In this document: in pieces, positions 35,307 through 44,148 of the stretch
How the letters are laid out: the number at the start of each line of letters is the position of its first letter
Position numbering within the stretch: the first letter of the stretch is position 1
Assembly: GCA_041725895.1 (NCBI GenBank)
Contig: JBGRQA010000024.1
Span: 1-64,000, forward strand
Direction of reading: 5' to 3'
DNA from: JBGRQA01 sp041725895
GTDB taxonomy: Bacteria > Bacteroidota > Bacteroidia > Bacteroidales > Marinifilaceae
Length of the DNA stretch: 64,000 nucleotides
The notes under the pieces: model-generated
What the model saw: the letters and a program-made list of their open reading frames with translations, nothing else
Told to the model about the DNA's origin: nothing
The model's database searches: none
Position numbers and translations under genes: made by a program

Positions 35307-36401
35307 TTATTCTTCTGATTTTGAAACCAATCCTTTTCGGTATTGTGATGGAGTTTGGCCTGTATGTTTTTTAAAGATGGTGTTAAAAGTTGTCTTGGAA
35401 TTAAACCCGGAATCAAGAGCCAAAGCAAGAATAGTATAATTATCGTAACGGGAATCCTGAGCTCTTCGCTTGAATTCTTCCACCCGAAGTCGATTGATGT
35501 AATCATTAAAATTACATTTCATTCTCACGTTTAAGATTTGGGTAAGATATTGCCGGGAAACCTTTAGTTGGTTGGCTAAATCCTGAATCGTAAGCTCCCC
35601 GTTTAGGTAGGGCTTTTCCTTTTGGATTAAAATTTCGAATTGCTCCTGAATGGTTTGCAGGCGCTCATCAGAAAGTGTAGATCCTGAATATTTAACTGGT
35701 GGTTCCGCTTTTGGAAGAAGTGCTTGTACGTCATGAAACAATTGTGGTTCGCTCAACGCTTTGTAACTGATGAAATAGATCATCCCCAGAAATAGGACAT
35801 CAATTAGATCGAAGAAGTCCAAATCTCCCCAAAACTGGAACCGATCATTTACATCATCCAAAATTTCCAGACCTAATGCAACAAGAATGATGATAAACAG
35901 GATTTGAAATAGAGAGCGATATATTGGTGTAATATTTCCCCCATCGCATGCATTTCTAATTAATCGGTAGCTGGAAGGCAGATAAATACCCCAAAACAAA
36001 ACATTGAGTCCGGACAAAACATTAGAATATAGCGAAGTCGTAAAGGATTCAAAGGAAATCATTCCTGCATCCCAATAGCACCAAATTCCAAATACAGTTC
36101 CCACAATCAATGCAGGCAAAAATTTCTTAACTGAAACTGATCGATTTGAATCGGACAAGGCTTTAGAATAGGAGAAGAGAAATACCGGCTCCAAAAGTTT
36201 CAAACATGCAAAGGGGAAAAACCAAGCCCCCATACTCATTTGAGGGTATGAAAATTCTAATACTTCTATTAAATAAACAATAGAAATAATCAGAACAAAA
36301 CCTCCCAATAACCTATTTTGCAACACATTAATCTTTCGCGTAAATAGTAAAAGGGATAAAATAACTCCCTGAATTATTAGAAGAAGTAATAAAATATTCA
36401 T
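35307..36401 (-). CDS. AraC-family regulator with seven-helix membrane N terminus
   Basis: The start at 36401 (MNILLLLLIIQGVILSLLLF) is used because upstream residues are charged and unlike the family. The first ~230 residues contain about seven transmembrane helices, and the last ~105 an AraC DNA-binding domain (LTIQDLANQLKVSRQYLTQI, then ALDSGFNSKTTFNTIFKKHT). Membrane-anchored AraC proteins are typical for Bacteroidota. The ligand and targets are unknown; the tandem PAP2 genes are the nearest neighbours on the same strand. Confidence 0.85.
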   Translation of the reverse strand: MNILLLLLIIQGVILSLLLFTRKINVLQNRLLGGFVLIISIVYLIEVLEFSYPQMSMGAWFFPFACLKLLEPVFLFSYSKALSDSNRSVSVKKFLPALIVGTVFGIWCYWDAGMISFESFTTSLYSNVLSGLNVLFWGIYLPSSYRLIRNACDGGNITPIYRSLFQILFIIILVALGLEILDDVNDRFQFWGDLDFFDLIDVLFLGMIYFISYKALSEPQLFHDVQALLPKAEPPVKYSGSTLSDERLQTIQEQFEILIQKEKPYLNGELTIQDLANQLKVSRQYLTQILNVRMKCNFNDYINRLRVEEFKRRAQDSRYDNYTILALALDSGFNSKTTFNTIFKKHTGQTPSQYRKGLVSKSEE

Positions 36402-36595
36402 AATTAAGGCATCTTTCTCAGCAAAGTTAACAGATTCGAACGGCTTGGCAAATAGACCATATCGAAACGATTTAAATCTAAGATGGGATGTTCTTTTCCT
36501 CTTTATTTTTAAAGCATTACCCAATAGAACAAAAACATTTTAGTTCGAATAACCAAAGTTTTTCGGTAGCAATACCCGATTCTCAAGATAATATC

Positions 36596-36603
36596 TATCT
36601 TTG
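36596..36603 (+). promoter_or_regulatory. -7 element of the riboswitch-cbiA-cbiMNQO transcript
   Basis: TATCTTTG fits TAnnTTTG and lies just upstream of the riboswitch, so the transcript starts close to the aptamer. The -33 element is poor, as is common when other factors help. Confidence 0.6.
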
Positions 36604-36610
36604 GAGCGTT

Positions 36611-36825
36611 CAATTGGTGTCCCTAGTAGGGATGAAAAGGGAATCCGGTGTGATACCGGAGCTGTACCCGCAGCTGTAAGCCCCATACCAAAACTTTTGC
36701 CAATCTGATGGTCACTGTCACGATCCCTATAATTAAGGGAAGTGATGGGAAGGCCGGCTGAAGTGGGGTGAGCCAGAAGACCTGCCAGTAACGGATCGAA
36801 TTAGTGTTGTTCACTTTCGGGATTA
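36611..36825 (+). ncRNA. Cobalamin (AdoCbl) riboswitch
   Basis: The conserved blocks occur in order: GGTGTCCCT at the start, AAAAGGGAATCCGGTG (36638-36653), ACCGGAGCTGTACCCGCAG (the receptor loop region), AAGGCCGGCTGAAGTGGGG, and GAGCCAGAAGACCTGCC near 36772. Boundaries are approximate. When corrinoid binds, expression of the downstream cbiA-cbiMNQO operon should fall. A small hairpin (TGCTTATAA / TTATAAAAGCA region, ~36930-36950) lies close to the cbiA start and may belong to the expression platform. Confidence 0.95.
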
Positions 36826-36957
36826 GAAGATGCAACAATTTGAACTTACCCATAGTCAAAAGTAATTTCAAGAAGACATCTTCCTCAAATTTTCGTAAAG
36901 AAAACGGGTCCGCCAGGCATGAGGGTACAGTGCTTATAATTATAAAAGCATTGAATT

Positions 36958-38265
36958 ATGAAACCTCAATTTCTCATTGCCGCTCCGTCCAGTGGAACTG
37001 GCAAAACAACCGTTACACAAGGCTTGTTACGTATCCTTTCCAATAGAGGCTTACAGGTACAACCCTACAAATGTGGACCTGATTACCTTGATACCCGTCA
37101 TCATAGTTGGGCTGCAGGTAGGCCTTCCCTTAACCTGGATACTTTTATGAGCAGTTCCAATCATGTTAAACAAATATACAGCCATTACCTCCAAAATGCC
37201 GATGCAGGTGTTGTTGAAGGGGTTATGGGGCTGTTTGATGGAGCTAAGAAAATGGAAGGAAGTTCTGCTCAAATTGCTGAATTATTGAATATTCCCATCA
37301 TATTAGTAGTTAATGCAAAAGCCACCGCTTACTCCATTGCCCCTCTTCTCTACGGTTTCAAGAACTTCTATTCCGGAATTCAATTGAAAGGGGTCATTTT
37401 TAATTTCGTGTCTGGAGAATCGCATTATCAATTTCTAAAGGAGGCTTGTGAAGATGTAGGTCTAACTCCATTGGGATATATTCCCCGTAACGAGGATTTA
37501 CATTTGCCTTCAAGGCATTTGGGTTTACGCATCTCTTCGGAGCACGATTACGAAACTTCAATTCAAGCTATTGCAGATCATATCAACAAAACAGTTGATG
37601 TTGATCTACTGCTGAAAATTACCACACGGGAAGCGCCTTATTTAACATTGGAAAAATCCAGTCCCAAACAGGGAATTCGTATAGCTGTAGCCCGCGACGA
37701 GGCATTTAATTTCACTTATCATGAAAACCTTCGGGCGCTAAATTCGTTGGGTACGATTGAATATTTCAGTCCCCTACACGATCAAAATCTTCCTGAAGCC
37801 GATTTGGTTTACCTGGCAGGGGGTTATCCGGAATTGCATTTAAAGGAGCTTGCCAGTAATTACAGCATGCAGCAATCAATTAAAAAGTATTGCGAAGAAG
37901 AAGGGAAACTGCTCGCCGAATGTGGGGGCATGATGTATCTCTGTAATCATATCATCGATAGTAAAGGGAAAAAATTCTCCATGGTTGGTCTTCTGAATCA
38001 GGACGTCTCCATGGAGGATATGAAACTCCACCTGGGCTATCGCAAAATTACAATGGACAAACAGGAATTCCGTGGCCATGAATTTCATTACTCACATTTA
38101 ATCAATTGCAAGGAGGAATGCAATATTGCCGAAGTGACTACTGCCAGGGATAAGAAAGTTGAGACACCAGTCTTTCGCAAAAAGAATACTGTAGCCAGTT
38201 ATATTCATTTCTACTGGGGAGAACAAAACCTATTGCAAACTTTGTTCCCGGCCGATAATTCATAA
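36958..38265 (+). CDS. cbiA: Cobyrinic acid a,c-diamide synthase
   Basis: The enzyme amidates the a and c side chains of cobyrinate with glutamine and ATP. It has the P-loop-like APSSGTGKTTVTQG (residues 8-21), YKCGPDYLDTRHHS and the C-terminal glutaminase domain with LLAECGGMMYLC (~315, Cys nucleophile). At 435 residues the length is normal. It heads the operon behind the riboswitch; a corrinoid product in the same operon as the cobalt importer makes sense as end-product control. Confidence 0.95.
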   Translation: MKPQFLIAAPSSGTGKTTVTQGLLRILSNRGLQVQPYKCGPDYLDTRHHSWAAGRPSLNLDTFMSSSNHVKQIYSHYLQNADAGVVEGVMGLFDGAKKMEGSSAQIAELLNIPIILVVNAKATAYSIAPLLYGFKNFYSGIQLKGVIFNFVSGESHYQFLKEACEDVGLTPLGYIPRNEDLHLPSRHLGLRISSEHDYETSIQAIADHINKTVDVDLLLKITTREAPYLTLEKSSPKQGIRIAVARDEAFNFTYHENLRALNSLGTIEYFSPLHDQNLPEADLVYLAGGYPELHLKELASNYSMQQSIKKYCEEEGKLLAECGGMMYLCNHIIDSKGKKFSMVGLLNQDVSMEDMKLHLGYRKITMDKQEFRGHEFHYSHLINCKEECNIAEVTTARDKKVETPVFRKKNTVASYIHFYWGEQNLLQTLFPADNS

Positions 38266-38309
38266 AAAAGAAAAACCGAATAAAACCCAACACAATAAAT
38301 TCCATTTAT

Positions 38310-39044
38310 ATGCCACGATACTATCTTCTTTCTGTCTTTCTTTTGTTTCCCTGTTTATGTTTTGGAATGCACATTATGGAAGGATTTCTTCCCATGGGCT
38401 GGAGCATTGCCTGGTGGGTAATTGTGATCCCTTTCCTGTACTATGGCACGCGAAATATCAACCAGATGGTAAAGGAAAGACCAAACATTAAGATGTTGCT
38501 TGCCATGGTGGGCGCTTTTGCCTTTGTGCTTTCAGCTCTGAAATTGCCATCTGTAACAGGAAGTTGCTCCCATCCTACCGGAGTTGGAATGGGAACCATA
38601 CTTTTCGGAGCCTCCACTATGAGTGTTTTGGGGTTTATTGTGTTGATTTTCCAAGCTCTTCTTCTGGCTCATGGTGGAATCACTACTTTAGGCGCCAACA
38701 CCTTCTCTATGGGAGTTTGCGGTCCAATTTTCACCTGGTTAGTTTACCGATTATCCCTAAAATGGGGATTAACCCAACGAATGGCCATTTTTTTAGCTGT
38801 TACATTAGGAGATTTAGTAACCTATTTGGTTACCTCAACCCAACTGGCACTGGCGCATCCTGATGCCCAGAGCGGATTCCTGGGCTCGATGGCAAAATTT
38901 TCCGGCATATTCGCCTTTACCCAACTACCTCTAGTCATTAGCGAAGGCTTACTTACGGTATTTGTGCTAAATGTTATCTCCCAATATGCATGGGAAGAAC
39001 TTCCCCTGTTTGCAGCTCTACGAGCAAAGAATAATAAAAATTAG
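38310..39044 (+). CDS. cbiM: Cobalt ECF transporter membrane substrate-binding subunit
   Basis: CbiM is the specificity subunit of the cobalt importer. The N terminus is a signal-like segment (1-18) processed so that MHIMEGFLPMGW, with the Met-His metal site, becomes the new N terminus. Several transmembrane helices follow, including GSCSHPTGVGMGTILFG (~80-97), a family hallmark. It is the first gene of cbiMNQO. Confidence 0.93.
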   Translation: MPRYYLLSVFLLFPCLCFGMHIMEGFLPMGWSIAWWVIVIPFLYYGTRNINQMVKERPNIKMLLAMVGAFAFVLSALKLPSVTGSCSHPTGVGMGTILFGASTMSVLGFIVLIFQALLLAHGGITTLGANTFSMGVCGPIFTWLVYRLSLKWGLTQRMAIFLAVTLGDLVTYLVTSTQLALAHPDAQSGFLGSMAKFSGIFAFTQLPLVISEGLLTVFVLNVISQYAWEELPLFAALRAKNNKN

Positions 39045-39075
39045 AAGACCTACAGATAATTGAAAAAGAGAGAAT

Positions 39076-39357
39076 ATGAAGAAACAAAATATCTTGTTAC
39101 TACTTGGGGTTGTCCTTTTAATCGTTTTGCCCTTACTCTTCAATGGTAATGCAGAATATGGAGGTGCAGACGGTCTTGCAGAGGAAATGATTGGTCAAAT
39201 CGATCCAGGTTACCAGGCATGGTATTCCAATATTTGGGAACCGCCCAGTGGCGAAATCGAAAGTTTGCTTTTTGCTTTGCAAGCTGCCATTGGAGCAGGT
39301 ATTGTATGTTATGTAATTGGTTACTACAAAGGGAAAAAATCGGGAGCCAAAGCCTAA
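39076..39357 (+). CDS. cbiN: Cobalt ECF transporter small subunit
   Basis: A 93-residue protein with two transmembrane helices (~5-22 and ~66-84) and a connecting extracytoplasmic loop with IGQIDPGYQAWYSNIW. CbiN works with CbiM in cobalt uptake. Its stop codon shares one base with the cbiQ start. Confidence 0.92.
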   Translation: MKKQNILLLLGVVLLIVLPLLFNGNAEYGGADGLAEEMIGQIDPGYQAWYSNIWEPPSGEIESLLFALQAAIGAGIVCYVIGYYKGKKSGAKA

Positions 39358-40124
39358 TGTTCATCATCGACAAATTATCTTATCAAAATCGTTTACGACA
39401 GGCCCATCCGGCTGAAAAACTATTATTTACCCTGGGATTGCTGTCAATGGCTTTGCTATGCAATTCCTTTGCGTTATTTGCTGCCATATTGATCCTCACA
39501 TTTCTCATCCTGTGGCAACGTGCTGGAGTTCCTGTCAAATACCTCATTCTTCTGTATTCCCTACCTTGTCTCTTTGGATTCATAAGCGTTCTACCCATTG
39601 TTGTCGGCATTACAACCACCCCAACGGAGTACGACACCTTTCTCAATTTTGGGACTTTTGGGTTGATCTTTCCGGAAGAAAACCTAGCAAGGGGGTTGCA
39701 GTTGTACCTTCGAATACTGACCTCGGCGTCCAGCTTCTATCTATTGATTCTTACAACTCCCGTTCCTGACTTGGAATACTTACTACGAAAACTCAGGCTC
39801 CCCTCCATCATTACTGAACTATTTTTACTGATCTATCGATTCATCTTTATATTGATGAACATGGCCGGGCAAATCCTAATCAGCCAAAGGAGTCGTTTGG
39901 GCTACAGATCTTTTTCCTCCTCTTGGAATTCTTTCAAGCAGTTAATTGCATCTCTTTTGGCCCGCTCCTATATCTACAGTCAAAACAGTTACCAGGCACT
40001 GTTGTCCAGAGGATACAACGGTCGTATTCATCTTTTGGATGGAGACTATAAATATTCCCTTTCCAACTTTGCCTGGATTGTATTTTGTTTCATTTCGTTG
40101 ATCATATTGAATTACTATGGATAA
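39357..40124 (+). CDS. cbiQ: Cobalt ECF transporter energy-coupling transmembrane subunit
   Basis: The start at 39357 (MFIIDKLSYQNRLRQAHPAE) is chosen because it overlaps the cbiN stop by one base (TAATG); the longer frame would run across cbiN. The ~255-residue protein has five transmembrane helices and the coupling motif ISQRSRLGYRSF plus ARSYIYSQNSYQALLSRGY, as in CbiQ family members. Confidence 0.92.
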   Translation: MFIIDKLSYQNRLRQAHPAEKLLFTLGLLSMALLCNSFALFAAILILTFLILWQRAGVPVKYLILLYSLPCLFGFISVLPIVVGITTTPTEYDTFLNFGTFGLIFPEENLARGLQLYLRILTSASSFYLLILTTPVPDLEYLLRKLRLPSIITELFLLIYRFIFILMNMAGQILISQRSRLGYRSFSSSWNSFKQLIASLLARSYIYSQNSYQALLSRGYNGRIHLLDGDYKYSLSNFAWIVFCFISLIILNYYG

Positions 40125-40944
40125 GCTCCCTATTTTACAACTGGAAAACATCTCTTTTCACTATCCGGATGGAACACAAGCCATTCATCAACTATCTTGC
40201 ACCATAAAAAAGGGAGAAAAAGTAGTTCTCCTGGGAGAAAACGGATGTGGTAAATCCACATTGTTTCAATTGCTTAACGGTCTGCGAAAACCACAAAAGG
40301 GAAGCTATCATTTTAATGGTGAAGAGATTCGTTATAATCGTAAAGACTGTAAAAAACTCTTGCACAATATAGGCATTGTTTTTCAAGATCCAGATGTACA
40401 AATCTTCGCTGCTGATGTGATGCAGGAAATCTCCTTTGGCCCCAAAAACATGGGTTATCCGAATGAAAAAGTGCGCCAACTCGTTCTTCAGGCCATGGAA
40501 CAAACCAATATTCTAAGCCTGAAAGAGAAACCCACCCATTTTTTGAGCTATGGTCAGAAAAAGCGGGTTGCCATTGCCGACATTCTGGCAATGGATACTG
40601 AAATTATCATCATGGACGAACCTCTTGCCTGGCTAGACATGCGCCATAAAAAGAAGATGCTAAACATTCTGAATCAATTAAATCAAGAGGGGAAAACACT
40701 GATTGTTTCCACCCATGATCCCAACTTTGCCTATGAATGGGCTGATACCATTCATATTATGCATCAGGGAGCTATTTTGGAACATGGAACACCGGAACAT
40801 GTTTTCTCCAACAAGGAAATTCTTAGCAAAGCTGGGCTGGAATTACCGCTAATTTTTGAATTGGCACAAAACCTGGATCTAAATCTTATGCCCAGATCGA
40901 AAAAGGAACTTCTTTCGATACTTCAACCGGATAATCTAAAATAA
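40117..40944 (+). CDS. cbiO: Cobalt ECF transporter ATP-binding subunit
   Basis: A 275-residue ABC ATPase with Walker A LLGENGCGKSTLFQLLNG (~36-53), Q-loop near FQDPDVQIFAA, signature LSYGQKKRVAIAD (~139-151), Walker B EIIIMDEPLAWLD and H-loop STHDPNFAYEW. It overlaps the end of cbiQ by 8 bp. CbiMNQO imports Co2+ for corrin synthesis. Confidence 0.94.
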   Translation: MDKLPILQLENISFHYPDGTQAIHQLSCTIKKGEKVVLLGENGCGKSTLFQLLNGLRKPQKGSYHFNGEEIRYNRKDCKKLLHNIGIVFQDPDVQIFAADVMQEISFGPKNMGYPNEKVRQLVLQAMEQTNILSLKEKPTHFLSYGQKKRVAIADILAMDTEIIIMDEPLAWLDMRHKKKMLNILNQLNQEGKTLIVSTHDPNFAYEWADTIHIMHQGAILEHGTPEHVFSNKEILSKAGLELPLIFELAQNLDLNLMPRSKKELLSILQPDNLK

Positions 40945-40992
40945 AAATTGCTTTGGGGCCTTTTCTGAAACAATTTCGATTTTAATAACAGA

Positions 40993-41024
40993 AAAAAAGT
41001 CGCCTTTCAATGTGCGACTTTTTT
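40993..41024. terminator. Bidirectional intrinsic terminator after cbiO
   Basis: Perfect arms AAAAAAGTCGC and GCGACTTTTTT around a 10-nt loop, with T runs on both strands, serve cbiO and the convergent kinase gene. Confidence 0.88.
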
Positions 41025-41036
41025 AAATGTATTGAC

Positions 41037-41903
41037 TTACAAATAGGACCAGACCAATCGGACAGCTTGACCGTAATAGCTGTTCCCAAATAAGTTCAAA
41101 TGATTGAGGACATGATAGAGCATGTATATGTTCTCGCGATGATCGTAACCATCAGGCAAAGGGTAGGAGGATCGATAGGCAGAATAAAACTCCTCATTAA
41201 ATCCACCAAACAGTTTTGTCATTGCCAGTTCGGCTTCCCTGTGTCCATAATAGGTCGCAGGATCGATTAAACAAGGATTCGAATTGCCATCCACCATAAA
41301 ATTACCTTTCCACAAATCGCCATGTAGAAGCGATGGGGGCTCTTCGCTGCCTTCCATCATTTCTTCAATTCGCGTGTCCAACATAAGGAAACCATTCTTC
41401 AATTCATCCCCTACAAGCCCTTTCTTTTCGGCCAATTTGTATTGGTACAGCAAGCGCTTATTGTAATAGAAATCAAACCAATTGTTAGCTTCCTGTCGGC
41501 TAGGAAGATTCGGTTGAGGTGTAGCCCCAATGTAATTGTCTTCGTAAAACCCGAAGTGTTGTGCTGAATACCGATGCAACTGTGCCAGCTGACGCCCAAA
41601 ACGGTAGAAGAAATCGGGTGTTCTAGGCCCCGGCTCTATGTACTCCAAGAGCAGAAATTTCTCATCAGCCAAATAAACTTTCGGAACACGAATACAATTG
41701 GCCTTCTCTAATTCCTGCAAGCCATTTGCCTCCCGCAGGAACATTCCTGGCTGATTGGCCCCGTGCTTCATGAAATAGGATTCTCCGGATTCCAAACTTA
41801 CACGATTGGCGTTGGCAATGCAGCCCCCGCCCAGAGAAACCAGGTTGACCACCTTTTTTCCTGCCCAATCCTCTATTTTAGTGATTATTTCACTTGCACT
41901 CAT
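41037..41903 (-). CDS. Fructosamine kinase-family protein
   Basis: The start at 41903 (MSASEIITKIEDWAGKKVV) is selected; it lies within the end of the upstream gene (14-bp overlap). The kinase-like fold shows VSLGGGCIANANRV (~22-35), GRQLAQLHRYSAQHFG (~120-135), and the catalytic loop LLHGDLWKGNFMVDGN with the metal site LIDPATYYGHRE. It belongs to the Fn3K/aminoglycoside phosphotransferase group that phosphorylates ketoamines to undo glycation. It is cotranscribed with the protein tyrosine phosphatase, which is a common pairing. Confidence 0.9.
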   Translation of the reverse strand: MSASEIITKIEDWAGKKVVNLVSLGGGCIANANRVSLESGESYFMKHGANQPGMFLREANGLQELEKANCIRVPKVYLADEKFLLLEYIEPGPRTPDFFYRFGRQLAQLHRYSAQHFGFYEDNYIGATPQPNLPSRQEANNWFDFYYNKRLLYQYKLAEKKGLVGDELKNGFLMLDTRIEEMMEGSEEPPSLLHGDLWKGNFMVDGNSNPCLIDPATYYGHREAELAMTKLFGGFNEEFYSAYRSSYPLPDGYDHRENIYMLYHVLNHLNLFGNSYYGQAVRLVWSYL

Positions 41904-42369
41904 TCTGTAATTGATTAAGTAATCCTTGACAAGCATCCTCCAGAAGATCCAGAACCAATTCGAAGCCTTCGTCTCCTCCATAGTAAGGATCCGGAACCGA
42001 ATTGTAATCAAATCGGTTACAATAGTCCGTCATACGAACAATCTTATCCAAATCCTTTCCATTTCTTGCCATTCCCTTTAGGTCACTAATGTTTTGATCA
42101 TCCATTCCTAAAATTAAATCGAAATGATCAAAATCAATAGTGGGATCAAATTGTCTGGCTATACTGGTTAAATCATAATTTCTCTTGCTCGCGTGCCGAC
42201 GCATTCTACTGTCAGCCCGATTGCCCACATGCCAGCCTCCGATTCCTGCCGAATCACAAAGAATGTCGGAATTCAATCCATTTTCCTTCACCAATCCGTT
42301 CATTACCGCCTCGGCGCTGGGGGAGCGACAAATATTTCCAAGGCATACAAAAAGTAACTTCTTCTTCAT
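41890..42369 (-). CDS. Low-molecular-weight protein tyrosine phosphatase
   Basis: A 159-residue enzyme with the P-loop CLGNICRS (residues 9-16, catalytic Cys and Arg) and the general-acid segment VPDPYYGG (~126-133). Length and motifs are normal. LMW-PTPs and fructosamine kinases form a widespread two-gene unit, perhaps for removing sugar phosphate adducts. The operon starts here. Confidence 0.92.
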   Translation of the reverse strand: MKKKLLFVCLGNICRSPSAEAVMNGLVKENGLNSDILCDSAGIGGWHVGNRADSRMRRHASKRNYDLTSIARQFDPTIDFDHFDLILGMDDQNISDLKGMARNGKDLDKIVRMTDYCNRFDYNSVPDPYYGGDEGFELVLDLLEDACQGLLNQLQNECK

Positions 42370-42457
42370 GCTTTTCCAATTTCAAAATTCGCTTAAAGAT
42401 AAAAAAAGTTAACAATTGCATAGCTCCCATGCCTCAATCAATCCCTACAAAATCTAA

Positions 42458-42667
42458 TTATCCGACAAAGAAATCGAAAACGCTACCCAATTGACTACTG
42501 GGTACTTTATAAATTTCGGTGTAGGAACAACGACTGCAGCTTACTGTTGTAAATTTCTTATTCTGAACATCAAATAATTTTGCCAAATAACTACCAGTAG
42601 CCCTAAACTCGTCCACTTCGTAATGTCTGTGCCCACATTTGGGACAGTGATATTTCAAAGACTTCAT
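42458..42667 (-). CDS. Zinc-ribbon protein (DUF2082-like)
   Basis: A 69-residue protein with two CxxC pairs (CPKC near 9-12 and CSRC near 44-47) that form one zinc ribbon, then a hydrophobic end. Small proteins of this type are annotated as nucleic-acid-binding or DUF2082. No function is known. It is monocistronic. Confidence 0.75.
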   Translation of the reverse strand: MKSLKYHCPKCGHRHYEVDEFRATGSYLAKLFDVQNKKFTTVSCSRCSYTEIYKVPSSQLGSVFDFFVG

Positions 42668-42975
42668 CCGTTTAAAATTTATTTATTAGAATTGAAGGTA
42701 ACTTTCATTAAATTCTATCAACACATTTACTAATAATTATAATATCCGAAAACCTTTCACCAATACTCCTGTGTTAAAAAAACACTATTGCACCTCAGAA
42801 TTATTAAATATAAGAAAATACTATAAGAAACAGAATCTTACTGATCATCTTTTACTTACATTCTATATTTACCTCCACTCTACACTACTCAATCTAAAAA
42901 ATCCATAAATAATTTCGGACCTACACCTCTTCATTCCATTTTTTTTCATAGCTTTGCAAAAACGATTACACCTTT
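42668..42975 (+). promoter_or_regulatory. Intergenic region with the -7 element of the cys operon
   Basis: TAGCTTTG at 42949-42956 fits the Bacteroidota -7 box and lies 20 nt before the leader-peptide start, so the leader ORF begins only ~12 nt into the transcript. The -33 region is weak. The rest is A/T-rich without a gene. Confidence 0.6.
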
Positions 42976-43158
42976 ATGTACGGAAAACAAAACCATAGTA
43001 ATTCAACTTCAATCTTCCAGTCTTCAATGACTGAAAGTGCTATGGGTATGAACAATAACTTTTCTTCTGTACTTTCTTTCTCTACTAAGCACACACCTTG
43101 TTGCAGCACTGTTTGTTGTTGTTGTTGTAAGCAGGTTTGCTGCTGTTGTTGCTGTTAG
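42976..43158 (+). CDS. Cysteine-rich leader peptide upstream of cysE-cysK (putative attenuation peptide)
   Basis: A 60-residue ORF with a Ser/Asn-rich first half and a C terminus that is almost all cysteine: 13 of the last 19 residues (CCSTVCCCCC, then KQVCCCCCC). Both Cys codons TGT and TGC are used. It begins just after a promoter and stops 130 nt before serine acetyltransferase, the enzyme feeding cysteine synthesis. Stalling of ribosomes on this run when Cys-tRNA is scarce would fit an attenuation leader, like the His or Trp leaders and the poly-Cys uORFs of mycobacteria. It is not recognised as a metallothionein, though metal binding is an alternative. Confidence 0.75.
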   Translation: MYGKQNHSNSTSIFQSSMTESAMGMNNNFSSVLSFSTKHTPCCSTVCCCCCKQVCCCCCC

Positions 43159-43250
43159 GATACTGTTCCTGTTTGGAATTCTTTAAACCTCTGGCAATAA
43201 CAGCCGGCAGGGGATGTTGTATACCCTTTTCCAAGCATCCTCTTATTTCT
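43151..43250 (+). promoter_or_regulatory. Candidate attenuator (alternative hairpins) of the cysE-cysK operon
   Basis: The end of the leader's Cys run plus stop (GCTGTTA, 43151-43157) can pair with TAACAGC at 43198-43204. A downstream stem AGGGGATG (43209-43216) / CATCCTCT (43236-43243), with one G-U pair and followed by TTATTTCT, could be the terminator. Stalled ribosomes on the Cys codons would block the first pairing. The stem-exclusion logic has not been worked out in full, and the U run is short. Confidence 0.45.
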
Positions 43251-43287
43251 GAAAAATACATTCAAAACATCGCATAATATATACCTC

Positions 43288-44127
43288 ATGAGTTATTTAA
43301 CAAAAATAATGGAAGAACTGCAAGCTTCACGAGCTGATCTTGAATTTGACATGCCAGCCCGTAAACTGGCCCAGGAATTTGTAGAGGAATGCATGAATAC
43401 CCTCTTCCCCATCAATGCCCGACGAAGCCGCAGCAGCTGCGAGGAAGAAGCACTTCTCTTCCACCTGGAATCACTTTTGAAAAGATTACTACTTCCTGTA
43501 AGAAAGGATTTGAACGTTCCTCTGGAAAAAGCCACCCACGACTTTATGAAAGCGTTACCGGAAGTATATCGAGCCCTTCTAAAAGATGCTGCTGCCATTC
43601 AGGATTTTGATCCGGCAGCCCGAAGTTTGGGAGAAGTAGTAATTGCCTATCCGGGTTTCTATGCTATTATGGTTTATCGACTGAGCCATGTACTGTATCA
43701 ACTCGATGTCCCCATAATCCCTCGTTTGATGAGTGAATACGCCCATACCCTCACGGGAATTGATATTCATCCCGGCGCCACCATAGGCGAATCTTTTTTT
43801 ATTGACCATGGAACAGGTGTGGTTATAGGGGAAACTACCATTATTAAAAACCATGTCAAGATCTACCAGGGGGTAACCCTTGGGGCACTACAGGTAAAAA
43901 AGAGCCTGGCCAATGTAAAAAGACATCCTACAGTTGAGGATAATGTGGTAATCTATTCCAGCGCCACCATTCTTGGCGGTGATACAGTGATTGGAAAGGG
44001 CAGTGTAATTGGAGGTAATGTTTGGCTAACCTCCAGCGTGGCTACCAACTCCATAGTTTATCACACTCACAAAGTAAAAATCCGCAACAATTTGGATGAC
44101 AAAAAGATCATTGATTTTCAAATTTAA
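43288..44127 (+). CDS. cysE: Serine O-acetyltransferase
   Basis: The product makes O-acetylserine from serine and acetyl-CoA. N-terminal helical domain followed by left-handed beta-helix hexapeptide repeats (GIDIHPGATIGESFFIDHGT at ~158-177, then GVVIGETTIIKNHVKIYQGV). The catalytic His-Asp pair and the acceptor loop are kept. At 279 residues it is longer than E. coli CysE (EpsC/SatA type). It lies 21 nt before cysK, 129 nt after the Cys-rich leader ORF. Confidence 0.93.
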   Translation: MSYLTKIMEELQASRADLEFDMPARKLAQEFVEECMNTLFPINARRSRSSCEEEALLFHLESLLKRLLLPVRKDLNVPLEKATHDFMKALPEVYRALLKDAAAIQDFDPAARSLGEVVIAYPGFYAIMVYRLSHVLYQLDVPIIPRLMSEYAHTLTGIDIHPGATIGESFFIDHGTGVVIGETTIIKNHVKIYQGVTLGALQVKKSLANVKRHPTVEDNVVIYSSATILGGDTVIGKGSVIGGNVWLTSSVATNSIVYHTHKVKIRNNLDDKKIIDFQI

Positions 44128-44148
44128 ACTTATTAATACTTAAAGATC

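Noticed and set aside
36830..36957. Short ORF (MQQFELTHSQK) after the riboswitch
   Set aside because: Only 11 codons, no ribosome-binding site, no reason to think it is translated.
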